From positions 2,356,001 to 2,420,000 of the forward strand of contig OZ242258.1 in NCBI GenBank assembly GCA_965207025.1: 64,000 bases of DNA, given 5' to 3'. How positions within the stretch are numbered: the stretch's first letter is position 1; the number at the start of each line of letters is the position of its first letter. Shown piece after piece: positions 50,541-59,303 of the stretch. The DNA is from Bin87 sp034423595 (lineage in GTDB: Bacteria; Chloroflexota; Dehalococcoidia; Lucifugimonadales; UBA3495). Below the pieces are notes generated by a model that saw only the letters and a list, made by a program, of their open reading frames with translations, searched no databases and was not told the DNA's origin. The translations under genes were made by a program, and so were the position numbers.

Positions 50541-52085
50541 TCAGCGGCCGTTGCGGATGTAGTCGGCGATTTTTTCGCCGATCATGATGGTGGTGGCGTT
50601 GGTGTTGGCGCGGATGCAGTCGGGCATGATGGAGGCGTCGGCGACGCGGATGTTTTCGAGTCCGTGGATCCTGCCGTGCTGGTCAACGACGGCCATGTCA
50701 TCGCCGGCGAGGCCCATCTTGCAGGTGCCGGACACATGGTGCGACGTGCCAGTGTTGCGCATGAGCCAGTCGTCGAGGGTTGCGTCGGATGTCAGGTCGG
50801 CATCCACCGGGTTGACCCGTTCGAGCAGGATTTCGCGGTAGGAGGGGTGCTCGCCGATTTCGACGCAGGTACGGATGGCCTTGCGCATACGCTCCAGGTC
50901 GAAAGGCTCCTGGTAGTAGTTGTAGTCCAGGTAGGGGTATTCGAGGGGGTCGTTGGATTTGAGGCGGAGTTGGCCCTTGCCAAGGGCCAACTGAAGGCCG
51001 GCGCTGATGCCGATGTAGTTTTCGTCGTCATCGATGGTGACCTGAGCCGGGCGGTGCTCGGAGGTCATGAGCAGCGGGGTGATCTGCATGTCGTTGCGGA
51101 GGTAGGAATCCTCGACGGTGTAGCGGAGGCCGACCTGGATGGCGGCGGCCTGGACGTCGGGCCGGTCGCCGGCGGCGCGGAACAGGACGCAGGCAGAGGG
51201 ATGGTCGCGGAGATTCTGGCCGACGCCGGGAAGCTCATGGACGACGGGGATGCCGACCTCGCGCAGGTGGTCGGCAGGGCCGACGCCGGAGAGCAGCAGG
51301 AGCTGGGGCGAGGCGATGGCGCCGCTGCTGAGGATGATCTGGCCACCCTCGGCGGTGAACCGCTCGCCGCCGCTCTCGACCTCGACGCCGACTGCACGGT
51401 TGCCGTCAAATACGACACGACAGGCGTGAACGTTGGCGCGCAGGGTGAAGTTCAGGCGGTGACGGGCCAGGTTGAGGTAGGCCAGCGCCGTGCTGATACG
51501 CACACCATCGAGGGTGTTGCGGGCGCGGGGCGAGACGCCGGTGGACTCGGGGTGGTTCTGGTCGGCGTCGTCGTTGAAGCCGAGGGAGACGCAGGCGTCC
51601 TTGAAGGCGATGGAGTGAGGCAGCCATTCGTCGGGTCGGTAGCGACGGACGGGGATGGGGCCGTCGGTGCCGTGCCAGTCATCCTGGAAGTCGTGGTCGT
51701 TTTCCATGCGGCGGAAGAAGGGAAGAACGCTGGTGTAACTCCACTCGTCGTTGCCCCACTCGGCCCAGCGGTCGTAGTCTTCGGGAATGCCACGATAGAG
51801 GACCTGGCCGTTGATGGCGGAGGAGCCTCCGGTGGCCTTGCCGCGAGGGATGACGAGATCGGTCTGCTGGGCGGTGACGCGGGCGCTGTAGGCCCAACTG
51901 TGGGGGCCGTAGGCGGAGAAAAAGACGTTGTTGCCGAGTTTCAGGTCGTCGGGGAGATGGTTGAAATCGGGGTAGTCGGGGCCGGCTTCGAGGAGCAGGA
52001 CCGTTTTGTCGGGGTCTTCAGACAGCCGGGTGGCGATGGTCGCGCCCGCCGAGCCGGCGCCAACCACGATGTAGTCGTATCGCAT
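50541..52085 (-). CDS. GMC-family FAD-dependent oxidoreductase
   Basis: 514-aa flavoprotein of the glucose-methanol-choline family. N-terminal FAD site YIVVGAGSAGATIATRLSE and LLLEAGPDY, GMC signature RGKATGGSSAINGQVLYRG, second signature GAIASPQLLLLSGVGP, and active-site region TSHHVSGTCKMG. The C-terminal motif reads RANTNATTIMIGEKIADYI. It oxidises alcohols or similar with electrons to O2 or a carrier; substrate unknown. ATG 52085 follows GGAGGT; longer frame to 52151 rejected. No signal peptide. Confidence 0.93.
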   Translation of the reverse strand: MRYDYIVVGAGSAGATIATRLSEDPDKTVLLLEAGPDYPDFNHLPDDLKLGNNVFFSAYGPHSWAYSARVTAQQTDLVIPRGKATGGSSAINGQVLYRGIPEDYDRWAEWGNDEWSYTSVLPFFRRMENDHDFQDDWHGTDGPIPVRRYRPDEWLPHSIAFKDACVSLGFNDDADQNHPESTGVSPRARNTLDGVRISTALAYLNLARHRLNFTLRANVHACRVVFDGNRAVGVEVESGGERFTAEGGQIILSSGAIASPQLLLLSGVGPADHLREVGIPVVHELPGVGQNLRDHPSACVLFRAAGDRPDVQAAAIQVGLRYTVEDSYLRNDMQITPLLMTSEHRPAQVTIDDDENYIGISAGLQLALGKGQLRLKSNDPLEYPYLDYNYYQEPFDLERMRKAIRTCVEIGEHPSYREILLERVNPVDADLTSDATLDDWLMRNTGTSHHVSGTCKMGLAGDDMAVVDQHGRIHGLENIRVADASIMPDCIRANTNATTIMIGEKIADYIRNGR

Positions 52086-52173
52086 CGGGACCTCCGTGGG
52101 TTGCAAAGTTGGGAACGAGGCCATACTAGCCGACGGGTTGGGGTGGGGCAAGGCGGGGAGTGTTGCGGCGGTT

Positions 52174-52203
52174 TTGACCGGGTTGGCGGGGCGATGCTAG
52201 AAT
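52174..52203 (+). promoter_or_regulatory. Promoter of yebC-ruvC-ruvA-uvrB region
   Basis: -35 TTGACC at 52174-52179, 18-base spacer, extended -10 TGC-TAGAAT at 52195-52203. The leader to ATG 52314 is about 100 bases. Lies in the divergent gap with the GMC gene. Confidence 0.65.
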
Positions 52204-52313
52204 CGTGATGTTACAAATTATATTTGGTGATAAAAGCGCTGGGTAGCGGAGCGATGAAAGTCCGAGCAATTTTCGGGCGAGCGGCGGCATATCGAAGCGC
52301 GAGGAGGTGTCGG

Positions 52314-53078
52314 ATGTCCGGACATTCCAAGTGGTCAACAATCAAGAGGGCGAAAGGCGCGGCGGATGCGAAACGAGGCGCGCTGTTCACCAAGCTGGCG
52401 CGGAACATATCGCTGGCGGCCAAAGAAGGCGGGAGCGGCGACCCGGACATGAATTTCCGTCTGAGGATTGCCATTGACCAGGCGAGATCCAACAACATGC
52501 CGCAGGACAGCATCATGCGGGCCGTGCGCCGGGGGACCGGCGAGGGCGGCGAGGGGATGGTGGACCTGTCGGAAGTTACCTACGAAGGGTACGGGCCGAG
52601 CGGCGGCGCGATTCTGGTGCAAGCGTTAACGGACAACCGCAACCGCACCGCGTCGGAGATACGGTCGGCGTTCAACAAGGGCGGCGGCAACCTGGGCGAC
52701 GCGGGATGCGTGGCGTGGAACTTCGACAGTCGCGGCGTGATCACGATGGAGATTGAGGATGAGGGGGCTGCCGAGGAGTTGAGCCTGGTGGCGATTGACG
52801 CCGAGGCGGAGGACGTTAAATTCGAGGACGGGATCCTGGAAATCTACACCGCGCCGGAGAACCTGCTGACGGTGAAGTCGGCGCTGGAGAGCGAAGGGGC
52901 GGAACCGTCATCGGCAGACATTTCGCTGGTTCCCAAGACGGTGATTCCATTGGAGAACCGGGCGGCGGAGCAGACGCTGCGTCTGCTGGACATCCTGGAG
53001 GACCTGGACGACGTGCAGAAGGCATACACCAACGCGGACTTTCCGGCGGAAGTGCTGGAACAGTACGGTTCCGCCTGA
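52314..53078 (+). CDS. YebC/PmpR family transcriptional/translational regulator
   Basis: 254-aa YebC protein. Starts MSGHSKWSTIKRAKGAADAKRGALFTKLAR, the invariant family entry; ends with domain III EDLDDVQKAYTNADFPAEVLEQY. YebC proteins have been described as DNA-binding regulators and more recently as ribosome-associated factors. ATG 52314 follows GAGGAGG. Its stop overlaps the ruvC start (TGATG), the usual yebC-ruvC order. Confidence 0.95.
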   Translation: MSGHSKWSTIKRAKGAADAKRGALFTKLARNISLAAKEGGSGDPDMNFRLRIAIDQARSNNMPQDSIMRAVRRGTGEGGEGMVDLSEVTYEGYGPSGGAILVQALTDNRNRTASEIRSAFNKGGGNLGDAGCVAWNFDSRGVITMEIEDEGAAEELSLVAIDAEAEDVKFEDGILEIYTAPENLLTVKSALESEGAEPSSADISLVPKTVIPLENRAAEQTLRLLDILEDLDDVQKAYTNADFPAEVLEQYGSA

Positions 53079-53599
53079 TGCGGGTACTGGCGATTGATCC
53101 GGGCACCCTGCGGATGGGGTACGGCGTGGTTGATTCCGGGCCGACTCCGGAGGCCGACGACTACGGGGTGGTTGCGCTGCCGGCGTCGATGCCCATTGAA
53201 AAGCGTTTGTATCAGCTGCACACGCACATACTGAACATGATCCACGTGTTCCATCCGGACGCGATTGCGGTGGAGGACCCGTTCGTGGGCCGGGGAGAGC
53301 GGGCATTCGTCAAGTCGGCGCTGGCGATTGGGCAAGCGCAGGCGGTGGTTCTAATTGGCGCGGCTAGCCAGGGAGTGCCGGTGCATCGATACGCGCCGGC
53401 AAGGGTGAAACGGGCAGTAACCGACTATGGCGGGGCCACCAAAGAGCAAGTGCAACAGATGACGGTATCCACGCTGGGGCTGCGGGAGATGCCGGATTCA
53501 GACGCGGCGGATGCGCTGGCGGTGGGTCTGTGCCACATCCAGGAAATGACTGCGGATAATCTGGCGGCGCGGGAGATCAAACCGGGCGAGGTGTTTTAG
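53078..53599 (+). CDS. ruvC: Holliday junction resolvase RuvC
   Basis: 173-aa RuvC, a dimeric nuclease cutting four-way DNA junctions in recombinational repair. Active-site acidic residues: Asp7 (LAIDPGT), Glu66 (VEDPFVG), and Asp142/Asp145 (DSDAADALAV). Overlaps the yebC stop as TGATG. ruvA follows but is separated by 121 bases containing a repeat insertion. Confidence 0.95.
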   Translation: MRVLAIDPGTLRMGYGVVDSGPTPEADDYGVVALPASMPIEKRLYQLHTHILNMIHVFHPDAIAVEDPFVGRGERAFVKSALAIGQAQAVVLIGAASQGVPVHRYAPARVKRAVTDYGGATKEQVQQMTVSTLGLREMPDSDAADALAVGLCHIQEMTADNLAAREIKPGEVF

Positions 53600-53629
53600 G
53601 AAGGTTCGCCTTCAGGTGGTTTTATGGCA

Positions 53630-53698
53630 TGGATGTGCAGGATGAAAGGGATTTTCTGATAGAGGATTTCTGGATTCCGGCTTTCGCCGGAATGACGG
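53630..53698. repeat. GGATTCCGGC hairpin and CAGGAT element between ruvC and ruvA
   Basis: A partial CAGGATGAAAGGGATTTTC element is followed by CTGGATTCCGGC-TTTC-GCCGGAATGACGG (about 53670-53698). It splits what is usually a tight ruvC-ruvA junction. Confidence 0.85.
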
Positions 53699-53720
53699 TA
53701 TTGTCGGCGGGGCTCAGGCC

Positions 53721-54308
53721 GTGCTGGTAGGGGTGCGCGGCGCGCTGGAGGCGGTGGGCGCGGACTGGGTGAACGTGCAAGTGGGCGGGATCGTGCTACA
53801 GGTGTCCGTGCCGGCGTCAGCGGTGGCGGGACTGGGGAGCGTGGGAGACCCAGTGCGGCTGCACACGGTGTTGCGGATCCAGAACGAGCAGCCCGTGTTG
53901 TACGGTTTCCCGGATGTTGGTTCCGTGGAGCTTTTCGGAGCGTTGAACGGCGTCAACGGCGTGGGGCCGCGCTCGGCGATGGCGATACTGTCGGAACTGG
54001 GCGAGGACGGGTTCCGGCAGGCGGTGGCATCGGAGGACGTGGCGGCGTTGGCCCGGGCGCCGGGCGTGGGCCGTCGGATAGCGCAACGGGTGGTGCTGGA
54101 GCTGCTGGGAAAGCTGCCGGATGCGGATGGCGCGGCGCCGGGCGGCGTCATCGCGGGCGGAACGGATGCCGAGGCGGTAGAAGCGTTGACGGCTTTAGGT
54201 ATGCCGCTGGCGGACGCGAGGCAGGCGGTGGCGGCGTTGGAGTTGCCGTCGGACGCATCGATGGAAGACAAGGTGCGGCAGGCGTTGTTGGGTATGGGCG
54301 GCGGGTGA
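53721..54308 (+). CDS. ruvA: Holliday junction branch-migration protein RuvA
   Basis: 195-aa junction-recognition subunit that loads RuvB. OB-like domain I (VGVRGALEAVGADWVNVQVGGIVLQVSVP), two helix-hairpin-helix motifs in domain II (LNGVNGVGPRSAMAIL; LARAPGVGRRIAQRVVLEL) and RuvB-contacting domain III (EAVEALTALGMPLADARQAVAAL). Starts at GTG 53721; GGCGGGG lies upstream. ruvB is not in this window. Confidence 0.93.
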   Translation: MLVGVRGALEAVGADWVNVQVGGIVLQVSVPASAVAGLGSVGDPVRLHTVLRIQNEQPVLYGFPDVGSVELFGALNGVNGVGPRSAMAILSELGEDGFRQAVASEDVAALARAPGVGRRIAQRVVLELLGKLPDADGAAPGGVIAGGTDAEAVEALTALGMPLADARQAVAALELPSDASMEDKVRQALLGMGGG

Positions 54309-54357
54309 GGTTGCCGTTTGGCGTATAATTTGGGGAAACGATGGGGAGCCGTTTGAG

Positions 54358-56358
54358 ATGCCGGATTTTCAGCTAGTGGCCGACTTTGGGATGATGGGCG
54401 ACCAGGAGCCGGCGGTGTCGAGGCTGTCGGCCGGGGTGATGGAAGGGCAACGTTACCAGACGCTGCTGGGCGTTACCGGGAGCGGCAAGACGTTCACGAT
54501 GGCGAACATCGTGCAGGAAACGCAGAAGCCGACCATCGTGATCGCGCACAACAAGACGCTGGCGGCACAGCTGGCGACGGAGTTCAAGGAGTTCTTTCCC
54601 CACAACGCCGTTGAATACTTCGTTTCATACTACGACTACTATCAGCCGGAAGCGTATATCCCGCGAACGGATACGTACATCGAGAAAGACAGCAGCGTCA
54701 ACGAGGAATTGGACAAGCTGCGGCTGGCGTCCACGACATCGCTGCTGACGCGGCGGGACACGCTGATAGTGGCGTCGGTGTCATGCATCTACGGCCTGGG
54801 GGATCCGTCGGACTACTTCGAGATGGTGGCGCGGATCGAGGTTGGTGAGGAATACAACCGCCGGGCGTTGTTGCGGCAGCTGATCGACATGCAGTACGAG
54901 CGGAACGACACCGACCTGGCGCGGGGCCGTTTCACGGTGCGGGGCGACACGCTGGAGATAGTGCCGGCCTATGAGGAATTCGCGGTGCGGGTCCAGTTCT
55001 TCGGCGACGAGGTGGAGCGCATCCTGACGCTGGACACGTTGACCGGGGAGGTGCTGAACGATCGGCAGGAGTTCTCGGTGTATCCGGCCAAGCACTTCGT
55101 GACCAGCCGGGAGAAGCTGGACGCGGCGCTGGTGGACATCGAAGCGGAGATGAACGAGCGGGTTGATGAGCTCAAGATACAGGGCAAGCTACTGGAGGCG
55201 CAGCGGCTGGAACAGAGGACGCGGTACGACATGGAGATGCTGGATGAGACCGGGTTCTGCGCGGGGGTGGAGAACTACGCGCGGCACCTGTCGCGGCGCC
55301 CGGCGGGGAGCGCTCCGTGGACGCTGCTGGACTATTTCCCCGACGACTTTTTGATGTTCGTTGACGAGTCGCACATGACGCTGCCGCAGGTGCGGGGGAT
55401 GTACAACGGCGACATCTCGCGCAAGAAGACGCTGGTGGAGTACGGGTTCCGGCTGCCGTCGGCGTTGGACAATCGGCCGCTGCACTTCAAGGAATTTGAG
55501 GATCACATCAACCAGGTGGTGTACGTTTCGGCGACGCCGGGTCCGCTGGAGCTGGAGAAAACCAACGCCATTGTGGAGCAGGTGATCCGCCCGACTGGGT
55601 TGCTGGACCCGACGATTGAGGTGAAGCCGACGACGGGTCAGATTGACGACCTGCTGCATGAGATTCGGCAACGGGTGGAACGGCAGGAGCGAGTGCTGGT
55701 GACGACGTTGACCAAGCGGATGGCGGAGGAACTGGCGGACTATTTGTCGGAGACCGGGATACGGAATCACTATCTGCACTCAGACATTGAGACGCTGAAC
55801 CGGGTGGAGATACTGCGGGACCTGCGGTTGGGGGTGTACGACGTGGTGGTGGGCATCAACCTGCTGAGGGAGGGATTGGACCTGCCGGAGGTGAGCCTGG
55901 TGGCCATTCTGGACGCGGACAAGGAAGGCTACCTGAGGTCCACAACATCGCTGATCCAGACGGTCGGACGGGCAGCGCGGCACGCCTCGGGGCACGTGAT
56001 CATGTACGCGGACCGGGTGACGGCCTCGATGCAGAACTCGATTGACGAGACCTATCGTCGGCGCGGGATTCAGCACGCGCACAACCAGCGACACGGCATC
56101 GAACCGCAGTCGATTCACAAGGCAGTGCGGGACATCACTGAAGGGTTGCGCGGGGTCGCCGAGACCAAGGCGTCGTACCAGGTGGCGCGGGAGGAAATGA
56201 CGCGGGACGATATGTACCGGGTGGTGAAGGACTTGGAGTTCCAGATGAAGGAAGCGGCGCGGTCACTGGAGTTCGAGAAGGCGGCGCACCTGCGCGACGA
56301 GATGCTGGAATTAAAGAAGATAATCGTTACGGAGGAGAAGATGATGGCGGTGGGGTAG
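54358..56358 (+). CDS. uvrB: Excinuclease ABC subunit UvrB
   Basis: 666-aa damage-verifying helicase of nucleotide excision repair. Walker A GVTGSGKT (38-45), beta-hairpin region YYDYYQPEAYIPRTDTYIEKD, Walker B FLMFVDESHMTLPQ, helicase motifs INLLREGLDLPEV and QTVGRAARH, and the C-terminal UVR motif (FEKAAHLRDEMLELKK) for UvrA/UvrC contact. ATG 54358 has a TATAAT at 54324-54329 upstream. It follows ruvA by 49 bases, grouping DNA-repair genes. Confidence 0.97.
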   Translation: MPDFQLVADFGMMGDQEPAVSRLSAGVMEGQRYQTLLGVTGSGKTFTMANIVQETQKPTIVIAHNKTLAAQLATEFKEFFPHNAVEYFVSYYDYYQPEAYIPRTDTYIEKDSSVNEELDKLRLASTTSLLTRRDTLIVASVSCIYGLGDPSDYFEMVARIEVGEEYNRRALLRQLIDMQYERNDTDLARGRFTVRGDTLEIVPAYEEFAVRVQFFGDEVERILTLDTLTGEVLNDRQEFSVYPAKHFVTSREKLDAALVDIEAEMNERVDELKIQGKLLEAQRLEQRTRYDMEMLDETGFCAGVENYARHLSRRPAGSAPWTLLDYFPDDFLMFVDESHMTLPQVRGMYNGDISRKKTLVEYGFRLPSALDNRPLHFKEFEDHINQVVYVSATPGPLELEKTNAIVEQVIRPTGLLDPTIEVKPTTGQIDDLLHEIRQRVERQERVLVTTLTKRMAEELADYLSETGIRNHYLHSDIETLNRVEILRDLRLGVYDVVVGINLLREGLDLPEVSLVAILDADKEGYLRSTTSLIQTVGRAARHASGHVIMYADRVTASMQNSIDETYRRRGIQHAHNQRHGIEPQSIHKAVRDITEGLRGVAETKASYQVAREEMTRDDMYRVVKDLEFQMKEAARSLEFEKAAHLRDEMLELKKIIVTEEKMMAVG

Positions 56359-56416
56359 GCTTGCCGTTTGTGGCATAATACGCGAACCCATAACCCCCTA
56401 CGGAGGTACGCACCGC

Positions 56417-57598
56417 ATGGTTGACCTCAGGCGCGCCGCCGCCATCGTGGGCATCCACGAGCACGTTACACGCTATTCGCCCGACAAGAGCGAGTTTCAA
56501 ATTCAGGGCGAGAGCGTCATAAAGGCCCTGGCCGACGCCGGCCTCAGCAAGGATGATGTTGACGGCCTGTTCACTGCGTCCAGCAGCATCCGCAACAGCG
56601 GGATGAACCTGGCTGATTACCTCAATCTGTACCCCTCCTACGTGGACAATACCACCGTCGGGGGAGGGTCTTTCGAGTTCCACCTGTCCCACGCGCTGAC
56701 CGCCATCGCGGCGGGACGCATCAACGTGGCCGTAATCACGTATAGCAGCCTGGCCCGCTCGGGCGGAGTATCGGTGGGCACGGGTGGAGTGGGACGCTTC
56801 GGGCATCCCATCCTGGACCCGTCGCCGGACAGCTTTGAGGAACTGTACGGCCTGACCACCGTGGGCCTGTACGCGATGATCGCCCGCCGGCACATGCACC
56901 TGTACGGCACGACGTCGGAGCAGCTGGCCGAGGTGTCGGTGGCCATGCGGCATCATGCCTCCATGAATCCGGAGGCGTTGTTCCGCGACCCCATTACGGT
57001 TGAGGACGTGGTGAACTCCCGCGTCATATCCGACCCGCTGCACCTGATGGACTGCTGCGTCATCACCGACGGCGGCGGCGCGGTGGTGGTGGCATCCCCG
57101 GAAGTGGCTCGCAACTGCCGGCACACTCCGGTGTGGGTCCTGGGCGCCGGCGAGGCCATTGCTCACCAGGGGGCGGGCAAGCGCGACTTGATCTACATCG
57201 CTGCGCACCAGAGTTCGCCGCGCGCCTTTGAGATGGCAGGCGTAACCCACGACGACATCGACATGGCCATGGTGTATGACTCCTTCACCATCACCGTCGT
57301 CGAAACGCTGGAAGACCTGGGGTTCTGCAAGAAAGGCGAGGGCGGAGAGTTCGTCAGCGGAGGCCGCCTCCAGGTCGGCGGCGCGTTGCCCATCAACACA
57401 GACGGCGGCGGGTTGTCGTCGAACCACCCGGGTATGCGGGGCATCTTCCTGCTGCTGGAAGCGACCCGCCAGTTGCGCCACCAGTTCGACGGCACCGGCC
57501 GACAGGTTCCCGATTGCAAGATCGCCCTGGCCCACGGCACGGGCGGCGCGTTGGGTTCCCGCCATTCCGGCGGCACCGTCATCTTGGCCCGCGACTAA
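56417..57598 (+). CDS. Thiolase-like protein lacking the nucleophilic Cys (DUF35-associated)
   Basis: 393-aa thiolase-fold protein of the SCP2/lipid-transfer thiolase type. The position that carries the N-terminal active-site Cys in true thiolases reads TTVGGGSFEFHLSHAL, with Ser. The C-terminal AHGTGGALGSRHSGGTVIL is conserved. It is followed by a DUF35 OB-fold/Zn-ribbon protein (57651), the usual partner that delivers or helps activate acyl substrates. Role likely in CoA-linked carbon-carbon chemistry (for example HMG-CoA-synthase-like or aldolase-like steps); not proven. ATG 56417 follows GGAGG. Confidence 0.88.
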   Translation: MVDLRRAAAIVGIHEHVTRYSPDKSEFQIQGESVIKALADAGLSKDDVDGLFTASSSIRNSGMNLADYLNLYPSYVDNTTVGGGSFEFHLSHALTAIAAGRINVAVITYSSLARSGGVSVGTGGVGRFGHPILDPSPDSFEELYGLTTVGLYAMIARRHMHLYGTTSEQLAEVSVAMRHHASMNPEALFRDPITVEDVVNSRVISDPLHLMDCCVITDGGGAVVVASPEVARNCRHTPVWVLGAGEAIAHQGAGKRDLIYIAAHQSSPRAFEMAGVTHDDIDMAMVYDSFTITVVETLEDLGFCKKGEGGEFVSGGRLQVGGALPINTDGGGLSSNHPGMRGIFLLLEATRQLRHQFDGTGRQVPDCKIALAHGTGGALGSRHSGGTVILARD

Positions 57599-57600
57599 TT

Positions 57601-57634
57601 CGTCATTCCTGCGAAAGCAGTAATCCAGAAATCC
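57601..57634. repeat. GGATTCCCGC-type repeat, inverted copy
   Basis: CGTCATTCCTGCGAAAGCAG followed by TAATCCAGAAATCC is the reverse complement of a CTGGATTACTGCTTTCGCAG-type element, between the thiolase and DUF35 genes. Confidence 0.8.
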
Positions 57635-57650
57635 TTACAAGGAACCAACC

Positions 57651-58064
57651 ATGACCACAACCTGGAACAAACCCCTGCCTTCAATCGTGGGCGAAACCAA
57701 GCCCTTCTGGGATTCCTGCCGGCGCGGCCAGCTGGTCATCCAGCGGTGCGTTGAGTGCGATGTGTACCAGTGGTATCCCCGGGGAATCTGCGCCGACTGC
57801 TGGGGCGACAGCGTCGAGTGGGTGCAGGCGTCGGGCCGGGGCACCGTATGGACCTACACCATCACGCAGCAGAACCGCACGACGGGATTTGTCGAGATGG
57901 TGCCCTACGTGCTGGCCCTGGTGGAACTGGAAGAGGGCGTCCGCATGTTCACCAACATCGTGGAGTGCAACCCGCGGGACGTGCATATCGGGATGGCGGT
58001 GGAAGTTACTTTTCAGACCGCGACGCCCCAGATCACGATTCCGTACTTCAAGCCGGCGGGATAG
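57651..58064 (+). CDS. DUF35 OB-fold zinc-ribbon protein (acyl-CoA-associated)
   Basis: 137-aa. N-terminal zinc ribbon with two CxxC pairs (RCVECDVYQWYPRGICADCWG) and a C-terminal OB fold (GRGTVWTYTITQQNRTTGF, MFTNIVECNPRDVHIGMAVEVTF). Pairs with thiolase-like enzymes to handle CoA-linked substrates, as in archaea and Chloroflexota. ATG 57651, 52 bases after the thiolase gene, with CAAGGAACC upstream. Likely one functional unit with 56417-57598. Confidence 0.92.
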   Translation: MTTTWNKPLPSIVGETKPFWDSCRRGQLVIQRCVECDVYQWYPRGICADCWGDSVEWVQASGRGTVWTYTITQQNRTTGFVEMVPYVLALVELEEGVRMFTNIVECNPRDVHIGMAVEVTFQTATPQITIPYFKPAG

Positions 58065-58087
58065 GGCCATTCACTGGAACGCGGCCC

Positions 58088-58600
58088 ATGAACAGCAATG
58101 TCTATCACGTCCACTTCCTTGACCACCAACTGCCCGAATCCGAAGAGGACAAGGTACAGTTCGCCAGAGACTACACTGTGGAGCTTACGGGCGCCAGCCT
58201 GAACGACATTACCTGCTTCATACAAAAACATACCGGCGATCCCAGCTACCGAGTGACCATCAGCGTTCCCCAACGACTCGCCGACTCGCTAACGCGAGTC
58301 GGCGAGTTTGGTCTTGAGCCCGTTTTTGAAGAACCGGAGCATCCGTATGTGGATGGTGATTGCTGCATTGTCCCCGGTTCGTTCCAAATCAGACATTTCG
58401 GCGTGAACATTGACCCCAGGGCAGTTTCCAACCACCCGGAACGGCAGAGCATAATGGCGGCGGTTCTTGCTGAGTACGTCCCCGACCTACCGGAAGTCGC
58501 CAAAGATTTCCTCAACTGGCGCTACATTGAAGCCGATGAGGAAACGGGGTTGATTGTCATATTCTGGGGCGATGATGGGGAATACGACCCGGAGGATTAA
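58088..58600 (+). CDS. Hypothetical protein with an internal DNA palindrome
   Basis: 170-aa acidic protein, not recognised. First half alternates strands (YHVHFLDHQLP, YRVTISVP), second half mixed, C-terminus GLIVIFWGDDGEYDPED. The coding sequence contains a 14-bp perfect inverted repeat at 58276-58307 encoding DSLTRVGEFG, unusual inside a gene. ATG 58088 is 23 bases after the DUF35 gene. It begins a cluster with GIY-YIG-like, YaaA-like and HEPN-like genes. Function unknown. Confidence 0.7.
   Translation: MNSNVYHVHFLDHQLPESEEDKVQFARDYTVELTGASLNDITCFIQKHTGDPSYRVTISVPQRLADSLTRVGEFGLEPVFEEPEHPYVDGDCCIVPGSFQIRHFGVNIDPRAVSNHPERQSIMAAVLAEYVPDLPEVAKDFLNWRYIEADEETGLIVIFWGDDGEYDPED
58276..58307. repeat. 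14-bp perfect inverted repeat inside a coding sequence
   Basis: ACTCGCCGACTCGC at 58276-58289 and GCGAGTCGGCGAGT at 58294-58307 around a TAAC loop, followed by TTGG. It resembles a terminator or a mobile hairpin but sits in the middle of the hypothetical gene. Confidence 0.85.
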
Positions 58601-58604
58601 GTAG

Positions 58605-59291
58605 TTGAGTGAGCATCGCCAGTGTCACCTGACGCAATTTTACAAACTGCTGGATCGGCTTGAGGTCAAGCTCGGCGGTGAGCGCAAGTTGTCGAAGTGT
58701 TCAGGGCGCATAGACTGGCCGCAGCGGGGCGTTTATTTCTTCCGGGAGGCGGGCGAGTGCCGCAAAGAAACCGGAGACGGACCGCGCATCGTGCGGGTGG
58801 GAACCCACGCGCTGATAGCCGGCAGCAAAACCACGCTTTGGAACCGGCTATATCAGCACCGGGGAGTGGCCAGCCACGGCGGCGGTGACCATCGCGGGTC
58901 TATTTTTCGGTCGCTTGTCGGCTCGGCCATGATTGAGAAACACGAATACGACTGGTATCCAAAATGGGGGAAGGGCAGCAACGCTCCCAAGAGCGTCAAG
59001 GAACGCGAGCACCCCCTGGAACAGGAGGTCAGCGCCGTTATCGGGGCTATGCCCTTCCTGTGGCTGGCGATGGAAGACGCGAGTTTGCGGGGCTGCATTG
59101 AGCGCAACTCCATCGCATTACTCAGCAACTACAACGGACAAGAGCCGATAGACCCGCCGTCGCCAGACTGGTTGGGCTGTTACAGCGACCGGGAACGAGT
59201 CAGGCTATCGGGTCTATGGAACAACAACCATGTCGGTGACGACTATGACCCGGTGTTTCTGGATACGTTGGAGCGGCTGATCGAAAAATGA
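58605..59291 (+). CDS. GIY-YIG-like nuclease family protein
   Basis: 228-aa protein. GVYFF (42-46) and RVGTH (64-68) correspond to the two strands of the GIY-YIG fold, followed by TLWNRLYQHRG with the conserved Arg81. Later blocks HRGSIFRSLVGSAMIEK and EREHPLEQEVSAVIGAMPFLWLAMED are shared by this family. A helical N-terminus (FYKLLDRLEVKLGG) precedes the domain. It starts at TTG 58605, with GGAGG 9 bases before it and no ATG available. Possible nuclease in a defence-type cluster; activity not shown. Confidence 0.72.
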   Translation: MSEHRQCHLTQFYKLLDRLEVKLGGERKLSKCSGRIDWPQRGVYFFREAGECRKETGDGPRIVRVGTHALIAGSKTTLWNRLYQHRGVASHGGGDHRGSIFRSLVGSAMIEKHEYDWYPKWGKGSNAPKSVKEREHPLEQEVSAVIGAMPFLWLAMEDASLRGCIERNSIALLSNYNGQEPIDPPSPDWLGCYSDRERVRLSGLWNNNHVGDDYDPVFLDTLERLIEK

Positions 59292-59303
59292 GAGAGGCAA
59301 AGC

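Noticed and set aside
50664..52208. 514-codon open frame antisense to the GMC oxidoreductase
   Set aside because: Composition is Gly/Val/Asp-rich without domain features, and the opposite strand carries all GMC signatures.
56327..57565. 412-codon open frame antisense to the thiolase-like gene
   Set aside because: Shadow frame; thiolase conservation is on the plus strand.
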